From contig JBAXTE010000003.1 of the NCBI GenBank assembly GCA_037130365.1, positions 101,979 through 165,978 on the forward strand: a DNA stretch of 64,000 nucleotides, in the 5' to 3' direction. A program made the translations under genes and the position numbers. Below, one piece after another: positions 63,209 to 64,000 of this stretch. The notes under the pieces were generated by a model. That model was not told where the DNA came from and did not search any database. It saw nothing but the letters and a program-made list of their open reading frames with translations. Position 1 is the stretch's first letter. Each line of letters begins with the position of its first letter. The DNA is from JBAXTE01 sp037130365. GTDB lineage: Bacteria > Bacteroidota > Bacteroidia > Bacteroidales > WCHB1-69.

Positions 63209-63348
63209 CACATAATTTCAAATCAGATTTTGTTCTTTTGATAATAAGAGGAACTATCTTTTGTTAACAAACCCAAACGAGCCCACATTGTTTGAGCTAT
63301 TATTCGCAAACTTTGTATTCTGGTGTTCTACCTTAATTTCTTTTTGCT

Positions 63349-63356
63349 TATTTTTG
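63349..63356 (+). promoter_or_regulatory. -7 promoter box before the cyclophilin gene
   Basis: TATTTTTG matches TAnnTTTG, 22 bases before the ATG at 63379. Confidence 0.5.
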
Positions 63357-63378
63357 CAAAAATTAAATCAAATAAACT

Positions 63379-63822
63379 ATGATTAAAGCAAAAATTAATA
63401 CCGAAAAAGGAACAATGGATGTCATATTTTTCGAAAAAGATGCTCCAAATACAGTAATGAACTTTGTAACCTTATCTGAAAAAGGGTTCTATAATGGACT
63501 AACTTTTCATCGTGTGATTTCTGATTTTGTAATTCAAGGTGGTTGTCCAAAAGGCACTGGCGTTGGCGGACCTGGTTATAGCATTGATTGTGAACTTTCG
63601 GGTGGCAATCAATATCACGACAGAGGTGTTTTATCAATGGCTCATGCTGGCCGAAACACTGGTGGCTCACAATTTTTCGTGTGTCACAGTCGCAATAACA
63701 CATCACATCTGGATCGTGTTCATACTTGTTTTGGTAAAGTAGTGGACGGTTTAGACGTAATTGACCAAATTCGCGAAGGGGATAAAATAATTTCTATTGA
63801 TATAACTCGAGAAGAAGTTTAA
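63379..63822 (+). CDS. Peptidyl-prolyl cis-trans isomerase, cyclophilin type (147 aa)
   Basis: It catalyses proline isomerisation during protein folding. KAKINTEKGTMDVIFFEKDAPNTVMNFV, GLTFHRVISDFVIQGG with the catalytic Arg, GVLSMAHAGRNTGGSQFFV and HTCFGKVVDGLDVID are the cyclophilin landmarks. No signal peptide is present, so it is the short cytoplasmic form. It is short (147 residues) but complete. Confidence 0.94.
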   Translation: MIKAKINTEKGTMDVIFFEKDAPNTVMNFVTLSEKGFYNGLTFHRVISDFVIQGGCPKGTGVGGPGYSIDCELSGGNQYHDRGVLSMAHAGRNTGGSQFFVCHSRNNTSHLDRVHTCFGKVVDGLDVIDQIREGDKIISIDITREEV

Positions 63823-63854
63823 TATCAATGTAATAATTAGGGGGAGAGACGTAT

Positions 63855-63949
63855 AAAAAGAAGTTCCGTTTTCTTTCTACTGGAAGAAAGCATATTTTTA
63901 AACTGGAGTGTAATAAGAATAAAAAAGTTCCTTTTACATGTCCTAATGC
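63855..63949 (+). repeat. Dispersed repeat, copy B
   Basis: It aligns with 13599-13692 in the same orientation (anchors aaaaagaagttc, gcatatttt, ttccttttac, tgtcc). It lies 32 bases after the cyclophilin stop. The sequence beyond it to the window end (ggacgggcactgac, then an A-run) has no match at copy A. Confidence 0.7.
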
Positions 63950-64000
63950 CGGACGGGCACTGACTTTTTTTCTCCAGCAAAAAAAAGATACTGTGTCAAA

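Overview
The window is AT-rich DNA from a member of the Bacteroidota. The evidence is a full-length SprA/Sov type IX secretion translocon, a PorZ-like protein, several cargo proteins ending in type IX (T9SS) sorting domains, a TonB-dependent receptor with an N-terminal carboxypeptidase-regulatory-like domain, a DUF4837 lipoprotein, and repeated use of the Bacteroidota -7 promoter box TAnnTTTG. The biotin-enzyme-like carboxyltransferase resembles those of the class Bacteroidia, but I cannot place the organism more precisely. No plasmid, phage or rRNA genes are seen.

Layout. 1-4569: a plus-strand cluster alternating radical SAM enzyme, glycosyltransferase, radical SAM enzyme, glycosyltransferase; the first gene is cut by the window edge. 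4656-7148: TonB-dependent receptor (minus). 7535-13559: AddB-like nuclease, YicC RNase, mannose-6-phosphate isomerase, QueA. 13560-14210: a hairpin-rich intergenic stretch holding one copy of a dispersed repeat. 14211-19330: asnB (minus), then porZ and recO. 19794-23952: two secreted T9SS cargo proteins. 24183-28214: an OadA-like carboxyltransferase (minus), then malic enzyme and ruvA, followed by the 7.2-kb sprA gene to 35446. 35557-40520: a COG0731 radical SAM protein, a UMF1-family transporter, and an AlgI/AlgX-like polysaccharide O-acetylation pair. 40855-44445: dxs, a U32/TrhP-like protein and a Gre-like protein. 45101-54337: a SPOR-like secreted protein, a Bax-inhibitor-1 protein, fabD, glnS, a DUF4837 lipoprotein, a GT39-like membrane protein, tRNA-Gln(CUG) and a ferritin-like protein, mostly separated by palindromic terminators and repeats. 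54636-55628: an O/P-type porin.

From about 55629 to 61085 the window looks accessory: about 1 kb of hairpin-rich non-coding DNA, a TPR protein, an orphan, a large repeat protein with an N-terminal sorting-like module and a C-terminal DUF1566-like domain, and a compact two-gene unit of a HEPN-like protein (Rx4H motif) with a small tail-anchored membrane protein. The end (61186-63822) is housekeeping again: superoxide dismutase, a small lipoprotein, GAPDH and a cyclophilin, followed by a second copy of the dispersed repeat.

How the genes work together. SprA is the outer-membrane T9SS pore and PorZ acts at the surface attachment step; the 19794 and 22705 products are likely substrates. Malic enzyme and the OadA-like protein are divergent neighbours at the pyruvate/oxaloacetate/malate node. 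The 37927-40520 pair and the 1-4569 cluster point to modified surface polysaccharide. The candidates for undescribed biology are the HEPN/tail-anchor pair, the radical SAM/glycosyltransferase cluster, and a family of intergenic double-hairpin elements at 24046, 40569, 47042 and 51753.
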